This document shows, piece after piece, positions 25,633 through 34,598 of a stretch of DNA of 64,000 bases (its first letter is position 1; each line of letters starts with the position of its first letter). Under the pieces are notes generated by a model. That model was not told the origin of the DNA. It saw only the letters and a program-made list of their open reading frames with translations, and made no database searches. This DNA is from Spirochaetota bacterium (GTDB lineage: Bacteria > Spirochaetota > UBA4802 > UBA5368). Location of the stretch: the NCBI GenBank assembly GCA_004297825.1, contig SCSX01000078.1, forward strand, positions 21,986 through 85,985. The letters run 5' to 3'. The translations under genes were made by a program, and so were the position numbers.

Positions 25633-26157
25633 TCAGCCCGCCTTGCGGCGCGCGATTTTCGCGCGGTGAAGATGATGGTGGAAGTGGTGTTTATACACCG
25701 GCTGGAGTTTTTTCCAGTCGTCGCGCGAGAGCCTTCCCCGGCACTCGCGTGATCCGCACATGCACTGGAAATCCCAGTCGCGCCCGGTGCAGTCGGTCGC
25801 GTAGTCGTAGGTAATCTCCTCGCCGGGTACGATATCGCGGCGCGCCACGAGCATCTCCCCCTCGTACCAGCAGTTGGGATCGCAGGAATGGTTCATGAAA
25901 TTGGAGTCGTCCGTGAGCACGTCCTCGATCCCGACGTAGCCGGAGAAGAGATCGGCGCCCACCTGGTAGCAGTAGTTCAGGAATATACGCCTCTGCCCGT
26001 CCGGGAGCTTCTGGATATCATCCCAGGACAGGTATATCTGCCTGTTGCTGTCGCCCTCGTGCTGCATCCAGATGAATTCCCTTTCGAAAATGGGTTCCTC
26101 GGCGTAAAGCCCGAACTCGCTTCCCTTTTTCCTGCGGCTGATCTTTGCGCTCAGCAT
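25633..26157 (-). CDS. SET-domain protein (putative protein-lysine methyltransferase)
   Basis: 174 aa forming almost only a SET domain. DDSNFMNHSCDPNCWYEGEMLVARRDIVPGEEITYDYAT contains the NHSCDPN cofactor-site motif and the catalytic Tyr of ITYDY; a post-SET zinc loop CMCGSRECRG follows. The tail YKHHFHHHLHRAKIARRKAG is histidine/basic rich. It would transfer a methyl group from SAM to protein lysines. SET proteins are eukaryote-like and scattered in bacteria. ATG at 26157 follows GGGAG; the open frame continues upstream to 26196 without similarity. Neighbours give no clue to the substrate. Confidence 0.88.
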   Translation of the reverse strand: MLSAKISRRKKGSEFGLYAEEPIFEREFIWMQHEGDSNRQIYLSWDDIQKLPDGQRRIFLNYCYQVGADLFSGYVGIEDVLTDDSNFMNHSCDPNCWYEGEMLVARRDIVPGEEITYDYATDCTGRDWDFQCMCGSRECRGRLSRDDWKKLQPVYKHHFHHHLHRAKIARRKAG

Positions 26158-26385
26158 GTGGTGGTGCTCCCGGATGAAGTGCGCCGGACCCGGCAAGGGG
26201 ACGGCGAAGCAAGAGACATAATTCTAATCGTAACCGTCCATCGATGCTTGCAAAAAAACGTGTAAAATTGCAAGACATTTTTGGAAAATTCTGGTTGAAG
26301 GATGGGATCACGGGGGCCATTTTATTTGGCCCTCTTGAGGTTTTCAGAAATTCGAAGTATATTTGAAGGCAAATAGTCTAAGGCC

Positions 26386-27063
26386 ATGAACGAATCTCAC
26401 TACACAATGCCCGAGATGCTCCATTTCGACCTTGACGAAATACGCCGCTATCTCGACGAGAAATCCGCGCCCTGCTCGGAGGCGGAGCTGTTGCGCGCGC
26501 TCACGCGCGACGAGCTTCCCGGCATGAGCCAGGACCTGTTCGTGATGCACTTTTCCCTCTACCATGCACTCTATCTGGTCAGGGAAGCCGTGGGCGGGGA
26601 GGGGCTGTATCTGCACCTCGATCCCATGCGGATTCGCCTCCTGCCCGTTCCGGAGGACGGCATTTGCCGCCACTACAATCCCGATGCCGGCGCGTACTGC
26701 GGGGACCGTGCCGACGATTCCGGGTACTGCGCGGGACATCGCCTGCTGCACCCGGAGGGCTTGTCGGGCCTTTCCTACGATTGCGTGCGCGAGTTCTATC
26801 TGAACCCAGGGAACATCCAGTTCGGAAGAAGCGATCTGTTGAAGAGACTGCTGAATGGTGTGTTCGTGTACGCGTTCAAGCGGGGGGAGATCGAGAGGGC
26901 GCTCGGGGTATTCGGGCTGTACCGGCCTTCAAAGAGCCAGGTGCGCCGCCGCTACCGCGAGCTCGCCAAAAGATACCACCCCGACCTGCATACCGAGGGC
27001 GAATCGAGGATGAAGGAACTGAACAGTGCCTACGGGGTGCTGAGCGAGGTCTTTATCTTGTAG
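26386..27063 (+). CDS. DnaJ-related protein with C-terminal J domain
   Basis: 225 aa. The N-terminal part (LSFYHALYLVREA-like HFSLYHALYLVREAVGGEGLYLHLDPMRIRLLP) fits the DNA-J related N-domain, and the C-terminus is a J domain: SKSQVRRRYRELAKRYHPDLHTEGESRMKELNSAYGVL, with HPD at about residue 203. A cysteine-containing middle segment (CRHYNPDAGAYCGDRADDSGYCAGH) could bind metal. It likely stimulates DnaK on particular clients. ATG at 26386; no operon partner. Confidence 0.85.
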   Translation: MNESHYTMPEMLHFDLDEIRRYLDEKSAPCSEAELLRALTRDELPGMSQDLFVMHFSLYHALYLVREAVGGEGLYLHLDPMRIRLLPVPEDGICRHYNPDAGAYCGDRADDSGYCAGHRLLHPEGLSGLSYDCVREFYLNPGNIQFGRSDLLKRLLNGVFVYAFKRGEIERALGVFGLYRPSKSQVRRRYRELAKRYHPDLHTEGESRMKELNSAYGVLSEVFIL

Positions 27064-27089
27064 CAAATGCGCGGCGGCTTCCGTCGGGT

Positions 27090-27656
27090 TTACGGGTTCC
27101 CGTCTCCCTGCTCCTCGTCCGGATCGTTCCTGTCGATGAGGGCGACGATTTCATCGAGCACCTGCGGGGCGAGCCGTTCGATCCCGGCGCGCTCATCCGC
27201 GGTGAAATCCGCGAGCAGGTAGTCCGCTACGGGAATCTCCGGGTTCGCGGGCCGCCCCACGCCGATGCGCACGCGGTGAAAATCCCCCGTGCCAAGCTCC
27301 TGCATGATCGACCGGATGCCGTTGTTACCTTTATGGCCGCCCCCGAATTTCGCGCGGAAGACGCCGAACGCAAGCTCGATCTCGTCATGGATGACGATCA
27401 GGTTGTCGGGCGGTTCCTCGTGCCAGGCGAGCGCCTCCCTGACGGAACGGCCGCTCAGGTTCATGAAGGTCTGGGGAAAGACGAGCAGGCATCGTTCGTC
27501 GGCGATGCGGCCCGAGCCCGTGAGTGCGCCAAACTCCTTCCTGGACGGGGCGATCGAGTACCGGGACGCGAGCATCTCCCCGATCATGAACCCGATATTG
27601 TGACGGTTATTGCGGTATTTTTTCCCGGGATTTCCCAGACAGGCGATTATCTTCAT
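27090..27656 (-). CDS. pth: Peptidyl-tRNA hydrolase
   Basis: Releases peptides from tRNAs dropped by ribosomes. 188 aa from ATG at 27656 (MKIIACLGNPGKKYRNNRHNIGFM) with the catalytic His in RHNIGF, Asp in VIHDEIEL and the GGGHKGNNGIRSI signature. The frame is open a little upstream to 27707 but the family N-terminus begins here. It follows a STAS gene on the same strand with about 28 nt between them. Confidence 0.96.
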   Translation of the reverse strand: MKIIACLGNPGKKYRNNRHNIGFMIGEMLASRYSIAPSRKEFGALTGSGRIADERCLLVFPQTFMNLSGRSVREALAWHEEPPDNLIVIHDEIELAFGVFRAKFGGGHKGNNGIRSIMQELGTGDFHRVRIGVGRPANPEIPVADYLLADFTADERAGIERLAPQVLDEIVALIDRNDPDEEQGDGNP

Positions 27657-27684
27657 TGCAGGTGTGGTATGGACGGCCTTCGGC

Positions 27685-28062
27685 TTATTGCCGGGCGATG
27701 CGGGCATCCATGTATTCCAGCGCTTCCTTTTGGGTGGGGTGGAGCGAAAGGTAGTTGGATACCTCGGTGATGGTGAAAATCTTCATGATGTCCTCGTGAA
27801 CCCCGAAGATGACGAACGCGCGGTTTTCCCGGTTGAAGTTCTGGTTGAAGCGCAGGAGCAGGCCCAGTGTCGCGCTGCAGATGAAGCTTACCTCGGAGAA
27901 ATCGAGGACGAGATTTGTCCGCTCCTCCATGAGGCGCTCGATCTCCTCGCTGAAAGTCTGGATGTTCTCATTGGTTAAAGAGCCCTCGACGCGGAGGAGC
28001 GCATATTTGTCGGTGATCAATCGTGATGTCTTCATAATCTCCGGAACGCGATTAGTGCACAT
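27685..28062 (-). CDS. STAS-domain protein (anti-sigma factor antagonist type)
   Basis: About 116-125 aa consisting of one STAS domain: LRVEGSLTNENIQTFSEEI, then NLVLDFSEVSFICSATLGLLLRFNQNF where the usual phosphorylatable Ser lies in ICSATLG. Such proteins bind anti-sigma or other switch kinases. Start is ATG at 28062 (after GGGGG) or ATG at 28035 (MKTSRLI, with GGAG only 3 nt away). No kinase or phosphatase partner is adjacent. Confidence 0.85.
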   Translation of the reverse strand: MCTNRVPEIMKTSRLITDKYALLRVEGSLTNENIQTFSEEIERLMEERTNLVLDFSEVSFICSATLGLLLRFNQNFNRENRAFVIFGVHEDIMKIFTITEVSNYLSLHPTQKEALEYMDARIARQ

Positions 28063-28278
28063 TGATACCCCCGGCGCCGGGCGGCGCGCCTAAATCCAGG
28101 AAACCTGCACACTCCTCACTTTCTTATACCCGAGAGTCAGTGGACGTCAAGATTTTTTTATATGGTCCGATAGGTCCCCGGCGGGTATCCGGGACGCTGA
28201 ATGGCGTTCGGGATAAATATGTTGACAATTACGTGCCTGATTCTAACGTTGCAGTGTCAACCGGACCTGAGGTAAACG

Positions 28279-29229
28279 ATGAGATCTGCCAGAATCGTTT
28301 CTCCCGGAAAGATAGAAATCGTCGAGGAGAACACACCGGAAGCAGGGGAGAAGGTGCTGGTGCGCCTGAAAAAGGCGGCCCTGTGCGGTTCCGACCTCCC
28401 CTATTTCAGTAAGGCCTACAATCCCGCGCACTATCCCTTCCCATCCGGGTACCCCGGGCACGAATGCCTGGGCGTCGTCGAAAGGCCCGGCGCGAGCGGG
28501 TTCCGGGCCGGCGATCTCGTCATGTATTATCCCACCGCCCTGGACGCGTTCAAGGAATTCCATGTCGCCGATCCGGGACGGCTGCAGAAGCTCCCCGCGG
28601 GACAAAATCTCGATGTCCTGCTCATGACGCAGCTCCTGGGCGCCGTGGCGCATTCCGCGTTCAGGATCGACCGGCCGTACAACAAGTCGGTCCTAGTGAT
28701 GGGCGCGGGTCCGGTGGGACTGTTGTTCATATCGCTCATGAAAAATTTCGGGGCCAGGCGGATTATCGCCGTCGATCCCCTGGACTACAGGCTGGAAGCC
28801 GCGAAAAAAATGGGCGCGGATATCGCGCTCAATCCCGCATCGTGCACGCCGGCGACCGAGGTCGCCTCGCTCACCGCGGGCGCCGGCGCGGACATCGTGA
28901 TTGACGCGTACGGGCAGGATACGGCGGTCATCAACGCGTGCTTCGACCTGGCCTGTCACAGCGGGCAGGTGGCATTTTTCGGCATTTGCCTGGAGGAGCG
29001 CCCGGGACTCAATTTCAACGTGTTCTTCCGCAAGGAGCTCCGCATGGTCGCCTCCGTGGGCCCGGACCTTTCGGTCGATTATCCTTACGCGCTCGACATG
29101 ATACTGAAAGGCGCGGTGGACGTTTCGCCCCTCATCACCCACGTAATGCCGTTCGAGCGGATACAGCAGGGTTTCGAGACGGCGGTCGCAAGGGCGGACA
29201 GAGTTATAAAGCTGATTCTAGATTTTTAA
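28279..29229 (+). CDS. Zinc-type medium-chain dehydrogenase (alcohol/polyol dehydrogenase-like)
   Basis: 316-aa MDR protein. ALCGSDLPYF and YPGHECLGVVER give the catalytic zinc Cys and His-Glu; VLVMGAGPVGLLFISLMKNFGARRIIAVD is the Rossmann NAD(P) motif. It lacks the four-cysteine structural zinc lobe of classical ADH and is about 30 residues shorter than usual, so it is one of the lobe-less subfamilies. Oxidises an alcohol or polyol, substrate unknown. 14 nt separate it from the next gene, so it may be part of the glycan operon. Confidence 0.87.
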   Translation: MRSARIVSPGKIEIVEENTPEAGEKVLVRLKKAALCGSDLPYFSKAYNPAHYPFPSGYPGHECLGVVERPGASGFRAGDLVMYYPTALDAFKEFHVADPGRLQKLPAGQNLDVLLMTQLLGAVAHSAFRIDRPYNKSVLVMGAGPVGLLFISLMKNFGARRIIAVDPLDYRLEAAKKMGADIALNPASCTPATEVASLTAGAGADIVIDAYGQDTAVINACFDLACHSGQVAFFGICLEERPGLNFNVFFRKELRMVASVGPDLSVDYPYALDMILKGAVDVSPLITHVMPFERIQQGFETAVARADRVIKLILDF

Positions 29230-29243
29230 CCAGGAATAGAGAT

Positions 29244-29708
29244 ATGCAACGTTCACGATTTTCAGGGTACACCGCGTGCGCCGCGGCGCTGGCGCTGGGT
29301 GCCCTCTTCGTATATTATGCCTTCCTGAATGTTTCCGAGCACGAAATCATTTCGCTGGAAAGCCTGAGTCTCAGCGCGTATTCCGCGATAACGATCCCCA
29401 TCGCCATGGTAGCCCTGCTCCTGTGCGGCACCGGCTTCTGGGTGGGGTGGACGATATTAACTATTAAGGTGGCACCTCCTATGCCTGAAATTGTGGAAAA
29501 GAAAGACTTTGCCAAGATCAAGGCCCTGATCCTCTGCCTGCTGGTCCTGGCCATATCGGCATCGTTCGTCTACGGGCTGTACATTCGCAGCTACTGGGCG
29601 CTCGCGCTGCCCGCGGCCGCGGTGACCCTCGTGGTGCTCGGCATGGTATTCTGGGTCGGCATCGCGATCATCACGGCGCGAGCGACCCTGCCCGAGGGCA
29701 AGAAGTAA
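29244..29708 (+). CDS. Four-helix membrane protein, function unknown
   Basis: 154 aa with four predicted helices in two pairs (about residues 8-26, 46-72, 91-110, 118-144). The two halves are alike: TIPIAMVALLLCGTGFWVGWTILTIKV and ALPAAAVTLVVLGMVFWVGIAIITARA, indicating an internal duplication. ATG at 29244 follows AGGAAT. It directly precedes two glycosyltransferases and could help anchor or export the glycan, but this is position-based only. Confidence 0.7.
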   Translation: MQRSRFSGYTACAAALALGALFVYYAFLNVSEHEIISLESLSLSAYSAITIPIAMVALLLCGTGFWVGWTILTIKVAPPMPEIVEKKDFAKIKALILCLLVLAISASFVYGLYIRSYWALALPAAAVTLVVLGMVFWVGIAIITARATLPEGKK

Positions 29709-29716
29709 TCCATGAG

Positions 29717-30961
29717 ATGAGGATTCTGTTTCTCTGCTACAGGGGGAACCCCTTCTGCGGCGGGCAGGGGATTTACCTCTACCATCTCACGAAGGAACTC
29801 GCGAAGCTGGGCGCCCAGATCGACGTGATCGTGGGGCCGCCCTACCCCGAGCCCATCGAGGGATGGGCGCGGGTGTACAGGCTCGACAACCTGAACCTGT
29901 GGGCGGAGCGCACGCGGAGGCTCCCCTACGAAAAGCTGGTGCGCGTTCTCTCTCCCTGGCATTTCACCGACTACATGCTCACGCGCTTCCACGTTTTCCC
30001 CGAGATGGAGACGTTCAGCATGCGCGCCTTCTTCCTCCTGGGGAACCTGCTCCGCGAGCGTCGCTATGATATCATACACGACGTGCAGTGCCTCGGCTGG
30101 GGGCTCCTCCCCATGAAGGAGTACGGGATGCCCATAGTGACGACGGTGCACCATCCGCTCTCGCATGACCGGCGGGCGGATTTCATGATTGACAGGAACA
30201 TGTGGGAAAAGTTCTGCACCGTCATGTTTTACCCGCTCACCATGCAGAAGACGGTAATCAACCGGCTCGACCGTGTGATCACGTCTTCGCGGAGCGGCAT
30301 AAAAGACCTTGGGTCCGAGTTCGGGGTAAGCCCCGGAAAAGTGTCCGTGGTGTACAACGGGATGGATGTCGAGGGTTTCAGGAACACGGGAGAGAAACGC
30401 GAAGGGCGTATGCTCCTCTTCGTGGGAAATACCGAGGACCATAAGAAAGGCATGCGCTATCTCTTCGAGGCGCTCAGCCTTCTCCCGGAAGACGTGACCC
30501 TCACCATAGTGGACGAGGGGCCGCCCCGGCGCCTGAGCGCATGGACCATCATCACGGAGATGGGGCTCGAAAAACGCGTGCGGTTTACCGGGAAGGTAGA
30601 TATATCGGCCCTCGTGAGCCTTTACTCGAGGGCGACCGTCCTCGTGATGTCGTCCCTGCACGAGGGATTCGGGCTCCCGGCCGCGGAGGCCATGGCGTGC
30701 GAGACGCCGGTGGTCGCGACGACGGCAGGCGCGCTGCCCGAGGTGGTGGGGGACGACGGCGCGGGCATCCTGGTGCCGCCACGGGACGGTAAGGCGATCG
30801 CCGACGCCGTCATGAAGCTTCTGGGCGACGGGAAGCTTCGACGCGAAATGGGAAAGAAGGGGCGCAAGCGCACGGAGGAAAAATTCGCGTGGCCGGTGGC
30901 GGCGAAGAATACCCTGCAGGTCTACCGTGACGTGATCGAGTCGTATAGGAGGGCCGTATGA
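29717..30961 (+). CDS. Glycosyltransferase family 4 (GT-B), paralog 1
   Basis: 414-aa GT-B enzyme. The N-terminal domain starts MRILFLCYRGNPFCGGQGIYLYHLTKEL; the C-terminal nucleotide-sugar domain has VYNGMDVEGF, LLFVGNTEDHKKGMRYL and the E-x7-E motif in SLHEGFGLPAAEAMACETPVV. It would add a sugar to a lipid or glycan acceptor at the inner face of the membrane. The gene is overlapped (ATGA) with a close paralog, and a methyltransferase follows, a typical cluster for a methylated surface glycan. Confidence 0.93.
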   Translation: MRILFLCYRGNPFCGGQGIYLYHLTKELAKLGAQIDVIVGPPYPEPIEGWARVYRLDNLNLWAERTRRLPYEKLVRVLSPWHFTDYMLTRFHVFPEMETFSMRAFFLLGNLLRERRYDIIHDVQCLGWGLLPMKEYGMPIVTTVHHPLSHDRRADFMIDRNMWEKFCTVMFYPLTMQKTVINRLDRVITSSRSGIKDLGSEFGVSPGKVSVVYNGMDVEGFRNTGEKREGRMLLFVGNTEDHKKGMRYLFEALSLLPEDVTLTIVDEGPPRRLSAWTIITEMGLEKRVRFTGKVDISALVSLYSRATVLVMSSLHEGFGLPAAEAMACETPVVATTAGALPEVVGDDGAGILVPPRDGKAIADAVMKLLGDGKLRREMGKKGRKRTEEKFAWPVAAKNTLQVYRDVIESYRRAV

Positions 30962-32196
30962 AGATTTGTCTGTTGAGCTATCGGGGCAATCCCTACTGCG
31001 GGGGGCAGGGCATTTATCTCATGTATGTCGCGCGCGAGCTCGTCAAGATGGGTCACGAGGTTCATGCGATCGTGGGGCCGCCGTATCCGTTCGAGATGCC
31101 GGGCGTGACGCTGCATCGTATAAGCAATCATAATTATTTCAATATAAAAAAGGATTTTATCAAGCCCCATAAGCCCTTCGCGACCTTCGAGCCCCTCAAC
31201 TTTTACGAATTCTGCGCCTCCAAGTTCGGAATATTTCCGGAGATCGAGACATTTTCGATCCGCGCATTTCTCAAGCTGAGGGACCTTCTCAAGACGCACC
31301 GATTCGACGTCATCCACGACAACCAGTGCCTGGGATATGGGTTCCTCCTGATCAACATGCTGGGGGTTCCCTTCGTATCGACGCTGCATCATCCGCTCTC
31401 GATCGACCGGAGCACCTGGTTCGAGTACCCTTCGAATTTCGCGCTCAAGATGAAGCGGATCCTTTATTACCCGCTCATCATGCAGACGATCGTATCGAAC
31501 CGCATGCACAAGATCATCACCGTGTCGCACGATTCGGCCCGGGAAATCAACAAGGCGTTCGGCGTACCCATGGAAAACCAGAGCGTGGTGTACAACGGTA
31601 TGGACTCGAGCATCTTCTATCCCCTCAAGGGTGTGAAGAAGAAAAGGAACAGCCTCATTTTCGTGGGAAACGTGGAGGATCGCAAGAAGGGGGTGATCTA
31701 CCTCCTCAAGGCGATGACGCTCATGAAACACCGGGCGCATCTCACCATCGTGGACGGGGGCGCACCCAACCGCAATTACGTGCCGCGCTGGATCGAGCGC
31801 TTCGGGATCGCGGACCGGGTGACCTTCACCGGGAAGATACCGCTCACGCGCCTGGTCGAGCTTTACGCCCAGACCGAGATCGCGGTGTGCCCTTCCCTGT
31901 ACGAGGGCTTCGGCTTCCCGGCGGCGGAGGCGATGGCCTGCGAGGTACCGGTGATCGCCGCCACGGGCGGGGCGCTTCCCGAGGTCGTGGGCGAGCACAT
32001 GAAGACCGGCTACCTGGTCCCCCCGCGCGATCCCGAGGCGATCGCGGAGGGGATCGATTTCCTGTTCGACAATCCCGCGATCAGGAAAAAGATGGGCAAG
32101 GACGCGCGCGTGCGCGTGCTCAAGGAATTCACGTGGGAAAACGCGGCGCGCGAGATGGTTGAGGTCTACCGGGAGGTCATGAGTGCTCACGGTTGA
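30958..32196 (+). CDS. Glycosyltransferase family 4 (GT-B), paralog 2
   Basis: 412 aa, clearly homologous to the preceding protein along its whole length (both begin with LLSYRGNPYCGGQGIYL-like sequence, share TLHHPLS-like and VVYNGMD motifs and the SLYEGFGFPAAEAMACEVPV E-x7-E block). A tandem duplication followed by divergence is likely, with the two enzymes adding successive sugars. AGGAGG lies before ATG 30958. Overlaps the methyltransferase gene by 14 nt. Confidence 0.93.
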   Translation: MKICLLSYRGNPYCGGQGIYLMYVARELVKMGHEVHAIVGPPYPFEMPGVTLHRISNHNYFNIKKDFIKPHKPFATFEPLNFYEFCASKFGIFPEIETFSIRAFLKLRDLLKTHRFDVIHDNQCLGYGFLLINMLGVPFVSTLHHPLSIDRSTWFEYPSNFALKMKRILYYPLIMQTIVSNRMHKIITVSHDSAREINKAFGVPMENQSVVYNGMDSSIFYPLKGVKKKRNSLIFVGNVEDRKKGVIYLLKAMTLMKHRAHLTIVDGGAPNRNYVPRWIERFGIADRVTFTGKIPLTRLVELYAQTEIAVCPSLYEGFGFPAAEAMACEVPVIAATGGALPEVVGEHMKTGYLVPPRDPEAIAEGIDFLFDNPAIRKKMGKDARVRVLKEFTWENAAREMVEVYREVMSAHG

Positions 32197-32887
32197 TTTC
32201 GACCTCCTGGGTGTGAAGAAGGGCCAGCTCGCGCTCGACGCCGGCTGCGGCACCGGGAGGCACTCCTTCGAGTTCCTCGCGCGCGGCGCGGAGGTGCTCG
32301 GCATGGACATGGACATGGAATCGGTGCGCAAGGCGCGCTACACGATGGCCGTCATGATGGGAAACGGACAGGCGCACCCCGAGGGACGCTGCCAGGTGCA
32401 CCTGGGCGACGCGCTCAGGCTGCCGTTCAGGGACGCGACCTTCGACCGGATTATCTGCTCGGAGGTTATGGAGCACGTGGACGACGACGAGCTCGCGGCG
32501 CGCGAGCTCACGCGCGTGCTCAAGCCGGGCGGCCGGATCGCGGTGACGGTTCCCACGTACATAAGCGAATGGATGTTCGACGCGCTCACCTACGAATACT
32601 TCACCTCCCCGGGCGGGCATGTGCGGAAGTACGTCCCCCGAAGGCTTGTCGCGATACTGAACCGCCAGGGGCTCGACGTCTACGCGGTGGATTTCAGGCA
32701 CGCCCTTCATACCGTGTACTGGATGATCCGCTGCGTCGTGGGGCTCCACCTGGAGAACCAGCCGCTCACGCGCGGCTACCGGACGTTTCTCACCTATGGA
32801 ATGGGCTCCCGCTTCATGGAGCGTTTCGAGGGCCTGCTGGATAATCTCTTTCCCAAGAGCGTGATTCTCTACGCGGTAAAAAAATAA
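32183..32887 (+). CDS. Class I SAM-dependent methyltransferase
   Basis: 234 aa with Methyltransf_11 features: LALDAGCGTGRHSFEFLARGAEVLGMDMD (SAM-binding motif I and acidic end of strand 2), FDRIICSEVMEHVDDDELAARELTRVLKPGGRIAVTVP. Start GTG at 32183 after GGGAGG, inside the 3' end of the glycosyltransferase gene. Probably methylates a sugar or polyprenyl-linked product of the two glycosyltransferases. Confidence 0.9.
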   Translation: MLTVDFDLLGVKKGQLALDAGCGTGRHSFEFLARGAEVLGMDMDMESVRKARYTMAVMMGNGQAHPEGRCQVHLGDALRLPFRDATFDRIICSEVMEHVDDDELAARELTRVLKPGGRIAVTVPTYISEWMFDALTYEYFTSPGGHVRKYVPRRLVAILNRQGLDVYAVDFRHALHTVYWMIRCVVGLHLENQPLTRGYRTFLTYGMGSRFMERFEGLLDNLFPKSVILYAVKK

Positions 32888-32991
32888 TTATTGCATTGCG
32901 CCCGGAACCGCTGTTTATTACAAACTGGCTCAGGGTTTCATCCATATGAAGAGTTCTTCCCCGTCTTGACTGACGGGTTGTGAGGTTTGAC

Positions 32992-33198
32992 ATGCCGGTA
33001 AAAAAAATTTCAATCCCCGAGGACGTGATAATAGGAATGTTGAGATCCGTTCCTGAAAGCTCATTGGTGGAAATTTTCTGGAAGGCGGTTGTCAGGGAAG
33101 ATACCGCGCCTTTGAATTCAGCCGAAAAGCGTGCCGTAAAAGACGCCCTTGACGCATATACGCATGGAACCACAACCAATTGGAAAAGCGTTCGATAG
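32992..33198 (+). CDS. Putative antitoxin of ParE/RelE-type pair
   Basis: 68 aa, starts MPVKKISIPEDVIIGMLRSVPESSLVEIFWKAVV. It has no clear named domain; the N-terminal strand-like segment followed by two helices fits small antitoxins. ATG at 32992 follows GAGG. It overlaps the toxin gene start by 19 nt, the usual coupling of antitoxin to toxin. Lower G+C than the flanking operons. Confidence 0.72.
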   Translation: MPVKKISIPEDVIIGMLRSVPESSLVEIFWKAVVREDTAPLNSAEKRAVKDALDAYTHGTTTNWKSVR

Positions 33199-33431
33199 AA
33201 TTTACCAGGCGAGCAGTCAGGGAATATAAGAAGCTGCCGGAAGGGTATAAAGCCCTTATCGATCTTGCCTTGGGAAAACTGGAAAACGGCGGACTGCTCG
33301 ATCTCAAGCCGGTCATTGGGGAAAAGGATACCTTCAGGATCAGGATCGGAAAATACAGGATTCTTTTTATCCTGAGAGATAAGATCGCCATAGTTGTTAA
33401 AATTGGCTCCCGCGGCGATGTCTATAAATAA
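33180..33431 (+). CDS. ParE/RelE-superfamily toxin
   Basis: 83 aa with the RelE/ParE fold pattern: IEFTRRAVREYKKLPEGYKALIDLALGKL, then LKPVIGEKDTFRIRIGKYRILFILRDKIAIVVKIGSRGDVYK with the FRIRIGKYRILF strand pair and terminal KIGSRGDVYK, as in RelE. Start is TTG at 33180. Expected to cleave mRNA at the ribosome or poison gyrase; the C-terminal Arg-Tyr pattern favours the RelE side. Forms a type II module with the upstream gene. Confidence 0.86.
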   Translation: MEKRSIEFTRRAVREYKKLPEGYKALIDLALGKLENGGLLDLKPVIGEKDTFRIRIGKYRILFILRDKIAIVVKIGSRGDVYK

Positions 33432-33436
33432 TCTGG

Positions 33437-34390
33437 ATGACAGAAATGAACATACGTGAACTGCAGAAATCGCTTGAAGAATTCATATTCGTGGGCCAGG
33501 CGCACAAGCTGGGGGTGTTCGATTCGCTCGCGGAAAACCCAGAGAGCGCCGCGGGCCTCGCCCGGCGCATGCGCTGGGACGCGCGGGCGACGCTCGCGCT
33601 CCTGGACGCCCTGGACGAGATGAAATACCTGAAAAAATCGAAGGACGTCTACAGCGTTCCCGCGGGCGTAATTAAAAGGCTCGTCGAACGGGAGGGAAAA
33701 CAGTACGAGGGGGACTTCTGGCAGTTTCTCTATTACCTCGTGAATCCCTGGCGTACGCTCGCGCACGTCTTGAAAACCGGCATGCCCGACAGGCAGAGCT
33801 ACAAGGATTTTTCCATGGCCGATTTCATCCGCGGAATGGATTCGCCCTGGAAAAAGGCGGTCGCGCCGGAAATAGTCGACGCCTGCCTGAAGCTCGCGCC
33901 CCACGCGAAGAGCGCCTGGGACATAGGCGGGGCGCCGGGCACGGTGGCCCGCGAGTTCGCGCTGCGGGGGATCGATACGCTTATCTTCGACCTTCCCGAA
34001 TCGAACGCCGTGATGGGAACCGAGCTTACCCGGCTCGATCGCGTATCGGTGAAGGACGGCGACGCGACGAATTCTCTGCCGGAGGGAACGTGCGACATCG
34101 CCTTCCTGGGAAACCTTTGCCACGGGCAATCCCCGGAAGACAACCGGAAGATACTCCGGATGTGCATGGAGCGTCTCAACCCGAAGGGGATCGTCGTGAT
34201 CTTCGACAACCTCAAGGGCGAGGACATGCGCGCCGCCACGCTCGCGCTCCACATGATCACGCAGAGCCCGGCCGGCAACATCTACACCCGCAGGGAGTAC
34301 CTGGGATGGCTGCGCGGGGCGGGTTACCGGAAACTCAAGGTGCAGAAGCTTGCCGATCCCGCGTGGAGCCTTGTGATCGGTTTCCGCTGA
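33437..34390 (+). CDS. O-methyltransferase-like SAM enzyme (Methyltransf_2 type)
   Basis: 317 aa. The N-terminal half is a winged-helix dimerisation domain (EFIFVGQAHKLGVFDSLAENPESAAGLARRMRWDARATLALLDAL), and the C-terminal half a Rossmann SAM domain (SAWDIGGAPGTVAREFALRGIDTLIFDLP; CDIAFLGNLCHGQSPEDNRKIL). This layout is that of small-molecule O-methyltransferases, such as those in quinone, carotenoid or tetrapyrrole pathways. The glycine motif reads DIGGAPG rather than DVGGGxG. Lies 6 nt past the toxin gene. Confidence 0.85.
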   Translation: MTEMNIRELQKSLEEFIFVGQAHKLGVFDSLAENPESAAGLARRMRWDARATLALLDALDEMKYLKKSKDVYSVPAGVIKRLVEREGKQYEGDFWQFLYYLVNPWRTLAHVLKTGMPDRQSYKDFSMADFIRGMDSPWKKAVAPEIVDACLKLAPHAKSAWDIGGAPGTVAREFALRGIDTLIFDLPESNAVMGTELTRLDRVSVKDGDATNSLPEGTCDIAFLGNLCHGQSPEDNRKILRMCMERLNPKGIVVIFDNLKGEDMRAATLALHMITQSPAGNIYTRREYLGWLRGAGYRKLKVQKLADPAWSLVIGFR

Positions 34391-34598
34391 CGGGGGCGAT
34401 GCCGCACGGGTGAGCCGCGCGCGATTTAAACGCGCTCCCTTGCCCGGGTTTCCTTGAAAATCCGTGCCCGTATCGGACCCCGCGCTTTTTATCGCCGGAC
34501 TCAAAAAAGTTTTTGGCCCGGGGCCGATGCTCTTCCATCCCCAATCCGGCGCGGAATGCACAGCCGCGGACAAACCCCACTTCCCAGGAGCGTATGCC

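Noticed and set aside
28221..28250. TTGACA upstream of the dehydrogenase gene as promoter
   Set aside because: No acceptable -10 hexamer at 16-18 nt could be found.
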